From Lachnospiraceae bacterium UBA1721 (GTDB taxonomy: Bacteria; Bacillota; Clostridia; Lachnospirales; Lachnospiraceae): DNA of 15,073 nt. The notes under the pieces were generated by a model. It had not been told where the DNA came from. It saw only the letters and a list, made by a program, of their open reading frames with translations, and searched no databases. The position numbers were made by a program, and so were the translations under genes. Numbering within the stretch: position 1 is the first letter of the stretch; each line of letters opens with the position of its first letter. The DNA lies in contig DCIR01000051.1 of assembly GCA_002317155.1 (NCBI GenBank), positions 1 through 15,073 of the forward strand. Direction: 5' to 3'. This document shows positions 1 through 7,744 of the stretch, piece by piece.

Positions 1-207
1 GAAAAGAAGATACTCGGACTGTTAATTGATAATCATGATAAGGTCGTGAGCCGAAATGCAGTTATAGACTGTATATGGGAAGCTACGGGAAACGATGTGT
101 ACGACCATACAGTTACTGTATATATGAAGCGTATCAGAGAGAAGCTGGGCGAGGATATAATCACCACAGTAAAAGGAATCGGTTATAGGATAGACACTCA
201 TGAATAA
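1..207 (+). CDS. Response regulator, OmpR/PhoB family, C-terminal part (5' end outside window)
   Basis: The first frame is open from base 1 to a TAA at 205-207 and gives 68 residues, the end of a winged-helix DNA-binding domain. Diagnostic pieces are SRNAVIDCIW, then VYDHTVTVYMKRIREKLGED (recognition helix with the usual V..H...LR.KL pattern), then ITTVKGIGYRI, the wing hairpin that closes OmpR-type regulators. The receiver domain with the phosphorylated aspartate lies upstream, outside the window. The stop overlaps the next gene's start by 8 bases, so the two are translationally coupled and form a two-component pair: the kinase phosphorylates this protein, which then binds promoter DNA. The target genes cannot be told from the sequence; the neighbouring downstream genes are on the other strand or belong to other units. 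Confidence 0.93.
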   Translation, partial: EKKILGLLIDNHDKVVSRNAVIDCIWEATGNDVYDHTVTVYMKRIREKLGEDIITTVKGIGYRIDTHE

Positions 208-1444
208 GTATTCTAAGAAAAAAAGAATAATATTTGCACTTGTATATATAGTATGTGTCTGCCTGATAATTGTTTTCATGGGAATGCTGCAGTACAGAAG
301 AATCAGCTACAATTATAATCTGCATATCAATGCTGTGTGCGACACTATAAGGCAGGAATATCCGGATGTTGATGTAAATCGTATAATCAGACTGATGAGC
401 AGTAATTCGTCCGATTTGACGGGATATGATGATGTGCTGAGCGAATACGGAATTGAAAGTTCGACTTCTTCTGCTATAGAAGAGAATAATAAGCTATTTG
501 CCATTTATTTGGCTGTCGATATTGCTGTGGCAATACTTATCAGCGTGGTTGTTTTTATAATAATGAATCGTATTTTTGTGTATTGGGATAAAAAGCTAGA
601 GGATATCACAGCTGATTTGGCAAAGATTAATTCCGGTGATTACAGCTATGATATGAATACCGGTGAAGAGGGTAAGCTTTCTATTCTCGAAAGTGAGATA
701 TATAAGACTGCGATAACCTGCCGTGAGGCTGCGGAAAATTCCCGTGAGGACAAAGAAAAACTTAAGGAATCATTATCTGATATTTCTCATCAGCTTAAGA
801 CACCGATTACTTCGCTGTTGATTAATCTTGAAAACCTGGAGGAGTATCCCGATTTGCCGGAAGAAAAGAGAATGCTGATTGTAGGCAATGCAAAAAGGGA
901 TACCAATAAGATTAACCAGATGGTTCAGATGCTTCTAAAGCTTTCACGCTTGGATGCGGATGCAATCGAGTTTGTGCAAAAGGATGTGCCGGTTGATCAT
1001 ATCATAAATAAGTCGATAGAAAATGTATTGGCATTGTGTGATCTCAAAGGCGTGGATATAAGCTACACAAATACTGAGACGAGTGAAGGTAAGCAAGGAA
1101 AAGGAACTATTTTTTGCGATGAATATTGGGAGATAGAAGCTGTATCCAATATCCTTAAAAATGGTATTGAACATGCTGAGAGCACTGTTAGGATAAGCTT
1201 TACCGAATATGAAATGTATTCGGAGATACAGATAGAAAATGACGGAGATCCCATCAGTAAGGAAGAAGCAGGTAAGATTTTTACACGTTATTACAGAGGC
1301 GAAACCTCTGTGATAGACAGCGTCGGAATAGGCTTGTCTCTTGCAGACAGTATAGTCCGCAGAGATAACGGATATATAATCGCCGAAAGTTATGAAAAGG
1401 ACAATGAAAACGGTACCAGATTTACAATAAGATATATGCGATAA
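200..1444 (+). CDS. Sensor histidine kinase, HisKA/HATPase_c, two transmembrane segments
   Basis: This 414-residue membrane kinase senses a signal and passes phosphate to the overlapping upstream response regulator. Transmembrane segments lie at about residues 9-31 and 99-122 and enclose a short outside loop of about 67 residues. A HAMP-like linker follows (about 124-176). The H-box SHQLKTP carries the phosphorylated His197. The ATP-binding domain shows the N-box NILKNGIEH (318-326), a G1-type NDGDPI (347-352), the F-box IFTRYYRG and the G2 loop GIGLSLA (376-382), so all catalytic parts are present. The ATG at 200 overlaps the regulator's stop by 8 bases, which fixes the start by coupling. 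Kinases of this shape in Firmicutes often sit next to ABC transporters for peptide-antibiotic defence, but none is adjacent here, so the signal is unknown. Confidence 0.95.
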   Translation: MNKYSKKKRIIFALVYIVCVCLIIVFMGMLQYRRISYNYNLHINAVCDTIRQEYPDVDVNRIIRLMSSNSSDLTGYDDVLSEYGIESSTSSAIEENNKLFAIYLAVDIAVAILISVVVFIIMNRIFVYWDKKLEDITADLAKINSGDYSYDMNTGEEGKLSILESEIYKTAITCREAAENSREDKEKLKESLSDISHQLKTPITSLLINLENLEEYPDLPEEKRMLIVGNAKRDTNKINQMVQMLLKLSRLDADAIEFVQKDVPVDHIINKSIENVLALCDLKGVDISYTNTETSEGKQGKGTIFCDEYWEIEAVSNILKNGIEHAESTVRISFTEYEMYSEIQIENDGDPISKEEAGKIFTRYYRGETSVIDSVGIGLSLADSIVRRDNGYIIAESYEKDNENGTRFTIRYMR

Positions 1445-1485
1445 TAATCCGTAAATAAATCATTTCAAATTGAATATTGCAAGTA

Positions 1486-1518
1486 AAAACTGCTGAGAAT
1501 TTTTCTCGGCAGTTTTTT
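1486..1518. terminator. Bidirectional rho-independent terminator between convergent genes
   Basis: AACTGCTGAGAA (1488-1499) pairs with TTCTCGGCAGTT (1503-1514) across a TTT loop, with one G-U pair. A T run follows on the plus strand (1513-1518) and a run of A precedes the stem (1485-1489), which reads as a T run on the minus strand. It can therefore end both the kinase transcript and the convergent gene that stops at 1523. Confidence 0.9.
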
Positions 1519-1522
1519 ATGT

Positions 1523-2761
1523 TTATTTAATTCGGATGATTTCGTCTCTGGTTATCTCATAACCGTAGTCGGTAGTATCATTTTGTGCTGAATCGGTTAA
1601 GGAATAATATCCGCAAGGATATATGCATATATCATATGAATCTGCAGTATATGAGCCGGGAAGCTTTACTGTGGCACTGGAGCCCGGGCTCTCATAGAAG
1701 AATAAATAGGCAGTTGACCCATTCGCGGGTGCATAGGTATTTATTGCTAAATCTGTTACTGTGATGTCAATTGTATATTCGTTTTCTTCATACAGAGAGA
1801 AATCCTCATTTCCCATTTTCATTTCATAGCTTATATAATTGACACTTACTGAATAATCGTATTCGGCAAGGGTGTGCTGCTTGTATTCGAAGGTCAGATT
1901 ATTATTAGTGTAATACAGGTAATATTCTTCTTTGACAGCAAGTGGGTCGGCAAGAAAATCAATTTCTCTGGCAATCCCCGGTTCATATGTTTTGAAATCA
2001 TCTTGGAGTTTTTCAACTACTCCGGTGCTTATACTGTATAAACTAAGTCTACTGATTTCGGAGTGCGAATCCATATAGTCCTTTAAGTAGTCAGGTTCAA
2101 AATAGTTATAGTTATCACTATTAAAATATGCCAGAAGGGCTATGCTTGACATTTCGCCATTTCTTGCTTTTTCAAAAATTGAGGTGGCGCTTTCGGTTAC
2201 AGGATAGGCATCAAAAATAGTGGTATATATTTGACGATTGGTGGCCTTAGTGGTGCTGTAGATTTTTAAATCTGTTACTATATTAAGTGCAACTTCCGAA
2301 GGATCTATACGATCTCCAAACAGCTCGCTTATATAGAGCCGCTTAAATGACTCGTGTTGCATATTGCTGTAGATATTCTCAGTATCGGTATCAATATAGA
2401 AAATAAATTCTTCACCATTTATCACAACCATTGCCTCGGTGACAGGAGAGAGGTATTCGCTGGGATTACCTGAATTCGCATTCATGCAACTAATTTCACC
2501 GATAGTGTAATCTGTAGCAACGCTGTCAAGATACACAGTCAGAAGTCCACGGGATTTTTCAATGAGCTCATCTATTTCAGCCTGTGATTTTTCTATCTCA
2601 TATTCAACATATTTGTGAAATGCATTTGAAACCATGCTTTTTCCGAAGCTACAGCCTGCAAAAACGAGAGCAGAGAATACAGTTACTGCAGATGTAGCCG
2701 CTATAAAGGAAGCCTTTATGAGCTTCGTCCTGATAGATTTGCCATTATTGAATGAAAACAT
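1523..2761 (-). CDS. Exported protein of unknown function, probable lipoprotein
   Basis: The 412-residue product begins with a clear export signal: a basic stretch (K8, R11, K13, K16), a hydrophobic core at about 17-34, then FAGC with Cys37 as a likely lipidation site. The Phe at the -3 position departs from the usual Leu, so ordinary signal-peptide cleavage is the alternative. A charged, probably helical stretch follows (about 52-72), and the rest (75-412) is rich in Tyr, Asp, Ser and Thr with alternating beta-like patterns, consistent with an extracellular domain. I recognise no catalytic motif or family. The start is supported by a GGAGA sequence about 8 bases upstream (minus strand). It is a single-gene unit, convergent with the kinase and divergent from the gene at 3064. 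A role at the cell surface is inference from the export signal only. Confidence 0.85.
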   Translation of the reverse strand: MFSFNNGKSIRTKLIKASFIAATSAVTVFSALVFAGCSFGKSMVSNAFHKYVEYEIEKSQAEIDELIEKSRGLLTVYLDSVATDYTIGEISCMNANSGNPSEYLSPVTEAMVVINGEEFIFYIDTDTENIYSNMQHESFKRLYISELFGDRIDPSEVALNIVTDLKIYSTTKATNRQIYTTIFDAYPVTESATSIFEKARNGEMSSIALLAYFNSDNYNYFEPDYLKDYMDSHSEISRLSLYSISTGVVEKLQDDFKTYEPGIAREIDFLADPLAVKEEYYLYYTNNNLTFEYKQHTLAEYDYSVSVNYISYEMKMGNEDFSLYEENEYTIDITVTDLAINTYAPANGSTAYLFFYESPGSSATVKLPGSYTADSYDICIYPCGYYSLTDSAQNDTTDYGYEITRDEIIRIK

Positions 2762-2924
2762 ATATTTGTCTCCGATTAGGGCTTAGTGTGATTGGTTGTT
2801 ATATATAATAACATAAAAATCGGATACTTATTTACTTAAGGAACGAAATACTGCATTAGAGACTGATATTTTGTTGAAATGAATAATAGTAATAACAATG
2901 TTTTGTGAAATAAACAGACATAAT

Positions 2925-2955
2925 ATGCGAACTTTTGAAAATATTATGTTATATT
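2925..2955 (+). promoter_or_regulatory. Candidate promoter for the membrane-protein gene (ATGCGAAC, 17-base spacer, TATATT)
   Basis: ATGCGAAC (2925-2932) is followed after exactly 17 bases by TATATT (2950-2955), a plausible -10 box. The would-be -35 hexamer GCGAAC is unlike TTGACA, which would suit a promoter that needs an activator. The same layout appears upstream of the GH9 pseudogene at 11388-11418. The inferred transcript would have a leader of about 100 bases. Confidence 0.4.
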
Positions 2956-3023
2956 CCGACTCCGAAGCAATGTATTTTGTAAGCCCAATAAAGTAATATT
3001 AATTATGATGGTATTTGGATATT

Positions 3024-3053
3024 TTATTACTGAAAGGTTTATTACTGAAAGGT
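3024..3053 (+). repeat. Two perfect tandem copies of a 15-bp unit, TTATTACTGAAAGGT
   Basis: Copies lie at 3024-3038 and 3039-3053, ending just before the ribosome binding site GGGAG (3055-3059) of the gene starting at 3064. Each unit carries GAAAGG, which itself looks like a weak Shine-Dalgarno sequence. Slippage duplication is the simplest origin. Confidence 0.9.
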
Positions 3054-3063
3054 TGGGAGTGTT

Positions 3064-3525
3064 ATGCAGCTTGTAGAATTAGAGTTCTTGATTGAAAATG
3101 TGATTTTGGCCTTAATTCTTATTCCTTTGGAGATTTGGGCATATAAAAAATATCCGGTAGTTATTTTTAGAGGAGACAATACTATCGTTGTCAGTTCATT
3201 TATATCTTTAAGAGGATATGGTCCTTATGTGGATTATGATTTTGTGAAAAATGAAAAAGGAAGATATGTCTTGAAGAGCAGACGAAGTGATATTGTAATA
3301 GGCCTGTTAATAAGCCTTGTATTCCTATTCCCGGCAGTGTTGATAATCGGTATGTCTACCAATACAGGATATATGTCAAAAGAAATGATTAAGATAAATG
3401 TCATGCTTATTATTGGGGCATGCGAGTTTATACTGTTGCCTGCATGGCACTTGAACAGACATTGGATTGTAGCATTGATTGCATTCCGTAGGTATGTTTT
3501 GCGAAATATAAAAGGAAAAAAGTGA
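3064..3525 (+). CDS. Small integral membrane protein of unknown function
   Basis: This 153-residue protein has likely membrane segments at about residues 8-27, 77-98 and 111-127, with a basic C-terminal tail (RRYVLRNIKGKK). Between the first two segments lies a soluble stretch of about 50 residues that looks beta-like and ends in the basic KSRRSD. I recognise no family. The ATG at 3064 has GGGAG 4 bases ahead, close but usable. It stands alone: divergent from the lipoprotein gene and 121 bases from the oxidoreductase gene, with no clear terminator between them. Codon use is less biased than in the enzyme genes downstream, suggesting low expression. A real gene is likely from length, hydrophobic pattern and ribosome binding site, but no function can be given. 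Confidence 0.7.
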   Translation: MQLVELEFLIENVILALILIPLEIWAYKKYPVVIFRGDNTIVVSSFISLRGYGPYVDYDFVKNEKGRYVLKSRRSDIVIGLLISLVFLFPAVLIIGMSTNTGYMSKEMIKINVMLIIGACEFILLPAWHLNRHWIVALIAFRRYVLRNIKGKK

Positions 3526-3535
3526 ACTATTCTTG

Positions 3536-3564
3536 TTTGTGTTTTTATATCTGCGAAATATAAT
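3536..3564 (+). promoter_or_regulatory. Weak promoter candidate for the oxidoreductase operon
   Basis: A perfect TATAAT (3559-3564) lies 17 bases after TTTGTG (3536-3541), a poor -35. The 12-mer TGCGAAATATAA occurs here (3552-3563) and again at the end of the preceding gene (3500-3511). In such AT-rich sequence a TATAAT can arise by chance. Confidence 0.3.
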
Positions 3565-3646
3565 AATATTGGGGTATTTATGGGCAGTAGAGTACCTTCG
3601 ACCAAAATAAACTGTCCAATATTAATGAAAAAAAGGGTATAGAATC

Positions 3647-4696
3647 ATGAATAAAGTAATAAACGTAGCTATTCTCGGTGCCGGTAATATTGCAAATGCG
3701 ATGGCAGAGGCTGTTAAGGGAATTCCAAATGAGGCAAAGCTCTATGCGGTAGCTTCTCGTTCTCTTGAGAAGGCACAGGCTTTTGCTGAAAAGTGGGGCG
3801 TTGAGAAAGCATACGGTTCATATGAGGAAATGGTTAAGGATGAGAACATTGACCTTATCTATGTGGCATCTCCTCATTCTGAGCATTACAAAAATACAAA
3901 GCTTTGCCTTGAGAACGGTCGTAATTGTCTCGTAGAGAAGGCATTTTGTGGTAATCTTGTTCAGACCAAGGAGCTCTTAAAGCTTGCAAAGGAAAAGGAT
4001 TTGTTATTGGCTGAAGCAATGTGGACCAGATATCAGCCTTCTTACGGATTTATCAAGGGAATCCTTGAAAGCGGTATTATCGGTAAAATCAATTACTGTG
4101 AGGATGATTTCGCTATCAATGTACGCGGACTTGACAGAATGGAAAAGCCCGAGCTTGCAGGCGGAGCACTGCTGGATCTCGGTATTTATTCACTTACCGT
4201 TCCTGCTATGTATTGGGGATATGATATTGAATCTGTTAAGACTGACTGCGAATTGTCAGATCAGGGTGTGGACCTTCACGATGATATTGTTATCACCTAC
4301 AAGAATGGTAATAAAGCTCGCGTAAAGTGTGCGTTTGATACACAGAATCCTGCTAACTATGCCAAGTTTGTAGGCGATAAGGGTTCCGTAGTATTCGGAC
4401 CTATTAATGTTCCTACTGAGCTTACCGTATATGACAATGACGGCAATGTGGTGGAAAAGCATGATATTCCTTTGCTTGTAAACGGTTATGAGTATGAGGT
4501 TCTCTCATGCAGAAAAGCGCTCCTTGAAGGTGCTAAGGAAGTACCCGAGCTTCCTCATTCAGAGATCTGCAGAATGATGAGCTGGATGGATTCCATCAGA
4601 AATCATATCGGTATGGTATATCCTTTTGAGACCAAGGAAGATATCAATCATGCGGATATTGATGTATGGGGCGTAGAGAACGTATACGTAGACTGA
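3647..4696 (+). CDS. Gfo/Idh/MocA family NAD(P)-dependent oxidoreductase, dihydrodiol/xylose dehydrogenase type
   Basis: The 349-residue protein should oxidise or reduce a sugar or small diol using NAD(P). The N-terminal Rossmann fold (about 4-125) opens with ILGAGNIANA, whose GxGxxA loop is at 11-16. The catalytic lysine is K98 in EKAF, where many family members have EKP. EAMWTRYQP (123-131) and GGALLDLGIYS (172-182, with D177 and Y181) are typical of the dimeric dihydrodiol dehydrogenase/NADP-xylose dehydrogenase branch. The C-terminal half (about 126-349) is the usual alpha/beta substrate domain, and the length fits the family. AAGGG lies about 9 bases before the ATG at 3647. It is first of four same-strand genes; 57 bases separate it from the transporter. 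The exact substrate cannot be told; xylose or another aldose is a guess from the branch. Confidence 0.93.
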   Translation: MNKVINVAILGAGNIANAMAEAVKGIPNEAKLYAVASRSLEKAQAFAEKWGVEKAYGSYEEMVKDENIDLIYVASPHSEHYKNTKLCLENGRNCLVEKAFCGNLVQTKELLKLAKEKDLLLAEAMWTRYQPSYGFIKGILESGIIGKINYCEDDFAINVRGLDRMEKPELAGGALLDLGIYSLTVPAMYWGYDIESVKTDCELSDQGVDLHDDIVITYKNGNKARVKCAFDTQNPANYAKFVGDKGSVVFGPINVPTELTVYDNDGNVVEKHDIPLLVNGYEYEVLSCRKALLEGAKEVPELPHSEICRMMSWMDSIRNHIGMVYPFETKEDINHADIDVWGVENVYVD

Positions 4697-4706
4697 ATTT
4701 AGAATT

Positions 4707-4740
4707 AATAAGTAATAAATTTAAGAATAAGTAATAAATT
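4707..4740 (+). repeat. Two copies of AATAAGTAATAAATT, period 19 bp
   Basis: The 15-base sequence is repeated perfectly at 4707-4721 and 4726-4740, filling most of the 57-base gap between the oxidoreductase stop and the transporter start. It has stop codons in several frames and no hairpin or T run, so it is not a terminator. Confidence 0.85.
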
Positions 4741-4753
4741 GGGCAGCCTGTGA

Positions 4754-6520
4754 ATGCAGAATGCCTATGGGATGATTATGAAATCGATTTGGAAATTAAC
4801 AAAAGAGGCAACAAGGTATAAGGGATATTATGTAGGTGCGATACTTGCGATGCTTGCGCTTACGGCGGTCAATCTCATAGCGCCGAAGGTTCTGTCGAGA
4901 GCTACCGGAATGATCGGCGAAGGAGTGGATGAGAGCAAACTGAATGGTTTATTTATCACAGCAGGGTTGCTGTTGGGCTTATATCTTGCCAGAGTGCTTT
5001 TCAGATTCCTTAATAACTATTTGGCACATAAGGCTGCCTGGGAATTGGTTGGAGATTTAAGACAGCGCATTTATGAAAAAATGCAGATTCTTGACCTTGG
5101 ATTTTTCCATGACAAGCAGACCGGTGATCTGATGAGCCGTGTAGTGAATGATACGAGAGAGTTTGAACTTTTGTATGCGCATATTATTCCGGATCTGATT
5201 TCACATTTGATTACATTTGTCGGAGTACTTGTGATACTGCTTCTTATCAATTGGAAGCTGGCACTTATCACCTGCGCACCGATTCCGCTTATCCTTGTAT
5301 CCGGTATCATTTTTGCGAAGATAATCAGACCATACTTTAGAGCACAGCAGAAGGTAATGGGTGAGCTCAATGCGAAGCTTCAGGATAACCTTTCCGGTAT
5401 GCATGAAATACAGGCGTTTGGGCAACAGAATGCTGAAGCAGCATCAATGAGTGATGTGAACAGCAGACAGGTAAATGCAATGCTTAAAGCACTCAGAGCA
5501 AGTGCTATTTTCCATCCGACTGTTGAATTTTTATCATCATTCGGAACAGTGCTGGTAATTGTGTTCGGCGGTGTGCTTGCGGTCACGATGAAGCTCAGTA
5601 TTGAGGACGTTGTATCGTTTGTACTGTATCTGTCATTGTTCTACGGACCTGTGACCGGACTGGCGCAGTTGATGGAAAATCTTCAGTCAGCATTGGCTGG
5701 TGCAGAGAGAGTATCGCTCATTCTTGATACTCCTTCCAAGATTGTGGATGCAGATAATGCTGAAGAACTCACAGAAGTAAAGGGAGCTATCTCTTTTGAA
5801 AATGTAGAGTTTAGTTATGAAAATGATGTGCCTGTTTTGAACGGTATTGATTTTGAATGTAAGCCAGGAATGATGGTTGCATTGGTCGGCCCCACAGGTG
5901 TAGGTAAGACGACTATCACTCAGCTGCTTTCAAGATTCTATGATCCTCAGAAGGGCTGTGTGAAAATAGACGGACATGATATCAGTAAGGTGACTCTCGA
6001 TTCCTTAAGACATCAGATATCACCTGTATTGCAGGATACATTTTTGTTTAATGCGACCATAGCTGACAATATCGGTTATGCGGCACCGGCGGCCTCACGT
6101 GAAGAGATTGTGGCAGCAGCCAAGGCTGCACATATCGATGAGGATATAGAGAAAATGCCCGATGGATATGATACAATGGTAGGTGAGCGTGGACTCAGAT
6201 TGTCAGGTGGACAGAAGCAGCGTGTAGCTATCGCAAGAGCTATTCTCAGAAAGTCACCGATTATTGTATTGGATGAGGCAACAGCTTCGGTTGACGTAGA
6301 GACAGAGGCACAGATTCAGGGTGCTATTAATGCGATTGCAGGTACCAGAACAATAGTTGCAATTGCGCATAGATTGTCAACAATACAAAAGGCTGATTTG
6401 ATTCTTGTGGTTGAGGACGGAGTGATTTCCGAGAGAGGCAATCATGAGGAACTAATGCAGAAGAAGGGCTATTACTATCAGATGCAGCAGAAGGCTATGA
6501 AACAGACTATGACAGAATAA
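4754..6520 (+). CDS. ABC transporter half-molecule, permease fused to ATPase (exporter type)
   Basis: The 588-residue protein combines an exporter-type membrane domain (about 1-325) with an ATPase domain (about 345-580). Hydrophobic segments lie near 25-47, 66-90, 147-166, 168-190, 255-280 and 284-305. ATPase motifs are complete: Walker A GPTGVGKT (379-386), Q-loop Q427, signature LSGGQ (483-487), Walker B IIVLDEA (503-509) and H-loop His539. It must pair with itself or another half; no partner gene is adjacent, so a homodimer is likely. Drug, lipid or peptide export is possible and the substrate is not readable. The start is uncertain: ATG at 4754 has only a weak GGGC upstream, and in-frame ATGs at 4772 and 4778 are alternatives. 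The alcohol dehydrogenase gene follows after 17 bases, so the two are probably co-transcribed. Confidence 0.95.
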   Translation: MQNAYGMIMKSIWKLTKEATRYKGYYVGAILAMLALTAVNLIAPKVLSRATGMIGEGVDESKLNGLFITAGLLLGLYLARVLFRFLNNYLAHKAAWELVGDLRQRIYEKMQILDLGFFHDKQTGDLMSRVVNDTREFELLYAHIIPDLISHLITFVGVLVILLLINWKLALITCAPIPLILVSGIIFAKIIRPYFRAQQKVMGELNAKLQDNLSGMHEIQAFGQQNAEAASMSDVNSRQVNAMLKALRASAIFHPTVEFLSSFGTVLVIVFGGVLAVTMKLSIEDVVSFVLYLSLFYGPVTGLAQLMENLQSALAGAERVSLILDTPSKIVDADNAEELTEVKGAISFENVEFSYENDVPVLNGIDFECKPGMMVALVGPTGVGKTTITQLLSRFYDPQKGCVKIDGHDISKVTLDSLRHQISPVLQDTFLFNATIADNIGYAAPAASREEIVAAAKAAHIDEDIEKMPDGYDTMVGERGLRLSGGQKQRVAIARAILRKSPIIVLDEATASVDVETEAQIQGAINAIAGTRTIVAIAHRLSTIQKADLILVVEDGVISERGNHEELMQKKGYYYQMQQKAMKQTMTE

Positions 6521-6537
6521 AATAAAAGGAGAAAAAC

Positions 6538-7725
6538 ATGTCAAACAATTTTCAGTATTATTCACCTACAAAGGTAATTTTCGGTAAGGATACAGAGGCA
6601 CAGGTAGGCGCTCTTGTTAAGGAGCAGAACTGCAAGAAGGTGCTTGTTCATTTTGGCGGACAGAGTGCTGTTAAGTCAGGACTTATCGACAAGGTAAAGG
6701 CTTCACTCGACGAGGCCGGAGTAGCACACGTAGAGCTCGGTGGAGTAGTTCCCAATCCTCATATTGCTAAGGTTTACGAAGGTATCGAGCTTTGCAAGAA
6801 GGAAGGTGTAGACTTCATTCTTGCAGTAGGTGGTGGTAGTGTAATCGATTCTGCCAAGGCTATTGCATACGGTCTTGCATATGACGGAGATGTATGGGAT
6901 CTTTTCGCAGGCAAGGGAATCAAGGCTCCCGGATGCTTCCCTCTCGGATCTGTACTTACTATTTCTGCAGCAGGAAGCGAGACCAGTAACAGCTGTGTAA
7001 TCACTGATGAAAAGACTGGACTTAAGCGTTCTTACAATGATAATATTGCACGTCCTAAGTTTGCTATCATGGATCCCGAGCTTACCAAGACTCTTCCCGA
7101 TTATCAGACTGAGAGTGGATGCACCGATATCATGATGCATACTATGGAGCGTTACTTCACCAATGGCGGTAACCTCGAGCTTACCGACAGCCTTGCTGAG
7201 GGACTTCTCAGAACTGTAATCAAGTATGCTAAGATTCTTCACACCGAGCCTGATAATTATGAAGCTCGTGCTGAAATTATGTGGGCAGGAAGCCTTGCAC
7301 ACAATGACCTCACCGGTTGTGGTAATAACGGTGGAGATTTTGCTAGCCATCTTCTTGAGCATGAGATGGGTGGTATGTTCGATGTAACTCACGGCGCAGG
7401 CCTTGCAGCAGTATGGCCTAGCTGGGCTAGATACGTATATAAGGATTGCCTGCCTCGCTTTGTAAAATATGCTGTAAATGTAATGGGTGTTACACCTGCA
7501 GCAACCGATGAGGAGACTGCTCTTAAGGGTATTGAGGCAATGGAAGAGTTCTACCATGCAATCGGTATGCCTATCAACTTCAAGGAGCTTGGAATTGCGC
7601 CTACCGCTGAGCAGAAGGCTCAGATGGCTGACAGCTGTGCACAGGCTTGCGGCGGAAGCAAGGGTTCTGCTAAGAAGCTTTACAGAGACGACTTCCTTGC
7701 AATCTATAACATGGCAGACGTATAA
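6538..7725 (+). CDS. Iron-containing alcohol dehydrogenase (butanol dehydrogenase/YqhD-like)
   Basis: This 395-residue cytoplasmic enzyme interconverts alcohols and aldehydes with NAD(P)H. The nucleotide-binding part has AVGGGSVIDSAKAIA (96-110), including the GGGS loop. The metal site matches the family: D197 and H201 in CTDIMMHT, H271 in ASHLLEHE, and H285 in DVTHGAGLA. Length fits the butanol dehydrogenase/YqhD branch. The ribosome binding site AAGGAG lies just ahead of the ATG at 6538. Codon choice is strongly biased (AAG, GAG, CTT, GGA prevail), which suggests high expression, as expected of a fermentation or aldehyde-detoxifying enzyme. It follows the transporter by 17 bases and precedes the aldo/keto reductase by 19. 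A role in carbonyl reduction with that neighbour is inference. The bias also leaves a long empty reading frame on the other strand. Confidence 0.96.
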   Translation: MSNNFQYYSPTKVIFGKDTEAQVGALVKEQNCKKVLVHFGGQSAVKSGLIDKVKASLDEAGVAHVELGGVVPNPHIAKVYEGIELCKKEGVDFILAVGGGSVIDSAKAIAYGLAYDGDVWDLFAGKGIKAPGCFPLGSVLTISAAGSETSNSCVITDEKTGLKRSYNDNIARPKFAIMDPELTKTLPDYQTESGCTDIMMHTMERYFTNGGNLELTDSLAEGLLRTVIKYAKILHTEPDNYEARAEIMWAGSLAHNDLTGCGNNGGDFASHLLEHEMGGMFDVTHGAGLAAVWPSWARYVYKDCLPRFVKYAVNVMGVTPAATDEETALKGIEAMEEFYHAIGMPINFKELGIAPTAEQKAQMADSCAQACGGSKGSAKKLYRDDFLAIYNMADV

Positions 7726-7744
7726 GATTATAAAGGGGATTAAA

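Larger units (their letters stand above)
2762..3063. other. Divergent intergenic region with promoter-like sequences
   Basis: No gene is visible here. Near the left end the AT-rich TATATATAATAA tract (about 2801-2812) can serve as a -10 box for the minus-strand lipoprotein gene, but I could not match a good -35. The 9-base arms ACATAATAT (2918-2926) and ATATTATGT (2941-2949) form an inverted repeat around GCGAACTTTTGAAA. A plus-strand promoter candidate and a tandem duplication are listed separately. Confidence 0.6.

Noticed and set aside
7487..7744. Upstream extension of the aldo/keto reductase frame
   Set aside because: It lies inside the alcohol dehydrogenase gene in another frame. The ATG at 7745 has a good ribosome binding site and starts the known fold.
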